From positions 1-32,357 of the forward strand of contig NZ_JAPTNL010000025.1 in assembly GCF_026891095.1 (NCBI RefSeq): a stretch of 32,357 bases of DNA, read 5' to 3'. Below the pieces are notes generated by a model. It did no database searches and was not told the origin of the DNA. It saw only the letters and a list, made by a program, of their open reading frames with translations. Positions 31,577-32,357 of this stretch are shown piece after piece. Source of the DNA: Roseovarius salincola. GTDB taxonomy: Bacteria; Pseudomonadota; Alphaproteobacteria; Rhodobacterales; Rhodobacteraceae. A program made the position numbers and the translations under genes. How positions within the stretch are numbered: the stretch's first letter is position 1; each line of letters opens with the position of its first letter.

Positions 31577-32053
31577 TCAGCCGCCGAAGAGCCCGCCAAG
31601 GATATCTCCGAACGCATCGCGCAGGGCGAATACCAGCGCCGCGATCACGAGCCCGCCGGCAATCAGCATCACTGTCCAGGCGAAAAGCTGGAAGCCGATC
31701 GCGAACCCGCCAAGGGTCACGCCGGACAGCGCCACACGCTTTGGTTCGTGGCGGATGAACGACGCGATGCCGATGATGACAGCCAGCCCGGCAAGAACGC
31801 CGACACCGACCGCGAGATAATCGTCGATACCGCGCGTGGGCGCGACGGGGGCGGGCGGCGGTTGCCCCGCGACGGAGCGGGCCGCGGATTTCGCGATATC
31901 GGCCGCAAGCTCCCCCAGACCCACGGCAGCGCTTTGCTGCGGGGCGAAAGGGCCGGACCAGAAGATCGCGATCGTGAGGATAAGGGCAAGCGCGCCCGTG
32001 ACAAAACCGAACCAGCCAAGCGTGGCCTTGGGAATTTCTGCGGCATGTACCAT
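31577..32053 (-). CDS. Small integral membrane protein, unknown function
   Basis: A 158-residue protein with hydrophobic segments at about 11-33, 78-100 and 108-145 (probably two helices), and an Ala/Pro-rich stretch ([10 protein letters not shown]) between the first two. Its C-terminus is Gly-rich (DILGGLFGG). I do not recognise a family. The ATG at 32053 follows GAGAGAACAAG; a longer in-frame extension to 32155 is unlikely. It lies between the DUF6473 gene and tuf. Confidence 0.65.
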   Translation of the reverse strand: MVHAAEIPKATLGWFGFVTGALALILTIAIFWSGPFAPQQSAAVGLGELAADIAKSAARSVAGQPPPAPVAPTRGIDDYLAVGVGVLAGLAVIIGIASFIRHEPKRVALSGVTLGGFAIGFQLFAWTVMLIAGGLVIAALVFALRDAFGDILGGLFGG

Positions 32054-32182
32054 CTTGTTCTCTCTCGTTACGACAGAGGACTGGTTATCCCGCCAGTTTG
32101 CCAGAATTGTGTCCTGATCCCGGCAGCAGCCGGGCCGCGCCCAAGCACCCTGCATGCCCGCGCGACCGCGCTGCGGAAAACG

Positions 32183-32211
32183 AAAAAGGGCGCCCCGGAA
32201 GGGCGCCCCTT
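32183..32211 (-). terminator. Intrinsic terminator of tuf
   Basis: Read on the minus strand: GGGCGCCC, a short loop, GGGCGCCC, then TTTTT. It starts about 20 bases after the tuf stop codon. Confidence 0.85.
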
Positions 32212-32230
32212 GATCGGATATGCGTGTCGA

Positions 32231-32357
32231 TCACTCGATGATCTTGGAGACGACGCCAGCGCCGACGGTGCGGCCGCCTTCGCGGATGGCGAAGCGCAGG
32301 CCGTCTTCCATGGCGATCGGGGCGATCAGCTCGACCTCGAAGGACACGTTGTCGCCC
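32231..32357 (-). CDS. tuf: Elongation factor Tu, C-terminal end (5' part outside window)
   Basis: The last 42 codons of EF-Tu domain 3 are visible, with [21 protein letters not shown] and [11 protein letters not shown] ending in Ile-Glu-stop. This is the standard EF-Tu C-terminus that delivers aminoacyl-tRNA to the ribosome. The gene runs leftward and ends at a strong terminator. Most of it lies beyond the right edge. Confidence 0.97.
   Translation of the reverse strand, partial: GDNVSFEVELIAPIAMEDGLRFAIREGGRTVGAGVVSKIIE

Noticed and set aside
1..32357. CRISPR array, transposon ends, integrase, tRNA or rRNA genes
   Set aside because: No spaced short repeats, transposase or integrase frames, or cloverleaf with a TTCGA-type T-arm were seen on either strand.

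Overview
The base composition (GC-rich throughout) and gene content point to an alphaproteobacterium of the Rhodobacteraceae (Roseobacter/Rhodobacter/Paracoccus type). The markers are a ChvI/ChvG two-component pair followed by a short HPr kinase, RapZ, EIIA and HPr; a methylsuccinyl-CoA dehydrogenase of the ethylmalonyl-CoA pathway; a split C-P lyase cluster with the hexapeptide-transferase and DUF1045 accessory genes; a DUF6473 protein; and a perfect FNR-type box. No mobile element, CRISPR array, tRNA or rRNA gene was found, so this reads as ordinary chromosome. Identifications rest on reading the translations and motifs; no database search was possible.

Layout. 1-1383 (-): 5' part of a secreted VWA-domain protein with tandem repeats that runs off the left edge. 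1516-2813: recO (+) and a TetR regulator (-), meeting in a shared CTAG. 2942-16888: the phosphonate region. A transport operon (phnC, phnD, phnE, long phnE2, hexapeptide transferase; +) ends at a hairpin. A divergent regulatory node follows: phnF plus a second, divergent PhnM-like gene on the minus strand, and the catalytic operon phnG-H-I-J-K-L-N on the plus strand. The DUF1045 2H phosphoesterase gene (-) and the canonical phnM (+) diverge just downstream. 16931-21971: a FAH-family hydrolase that may be leaderless, an FNR-box-controlled TDT transporter with a periplasmic DsrE protein, methylsuccinyl-CoA dehydrogenase (-), and a TSUP permease (+). 22235-28734: pckA (-), diverging from a tightly packed chvI-chvG-hprK-rapZ-EIIA-ptsH operon that continues into an acyltransferase. 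29645-32357: 3-hydroxybutyryl-CoA dehydrogenase (-), a DUF6473 protein (+), a small membrane protein (-) and the 3' end of tuf (-).

How the genes work together. The phn genes would import phosphonates (PhnCDE) and convert them to ribosyl phosphonate triphosphate (PhnGHIL), trim this to the 5-phosphate (PhnM), break the C-P bond (PhnJ, with PhnK), open the cyclic phosphate and make PRPP (PhnN). No phnP is present. The DUF1045 2H phosphoesterase is the natural candidate for the missing cyclic-phosphodiesterase step. The pckA/chvIG/regulatory-PTS block links envelope signalling, gluconeogenesis and PTS phosphorylation; neither enzyme I nor a sugar-specific EIIB/EIIC is visible here. Mcd and Hbd belong to acetyl-CoA/C4 acyl-CoA metabolism.

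The observations most worth following up are: the divergent PhnM paralogue paired with phnF; the DUF1045/PhnP replacement; the PhnF operator and the Pho-box-like repeats flanking that block; the structured phnK-phnL and phnD-phnE spacers; the near-identical internal repeats of the VWA protein; the Walker A Lys-to-Arg change in RapZ; and several undescribed palindromes and direct repeats in intergenic regions.
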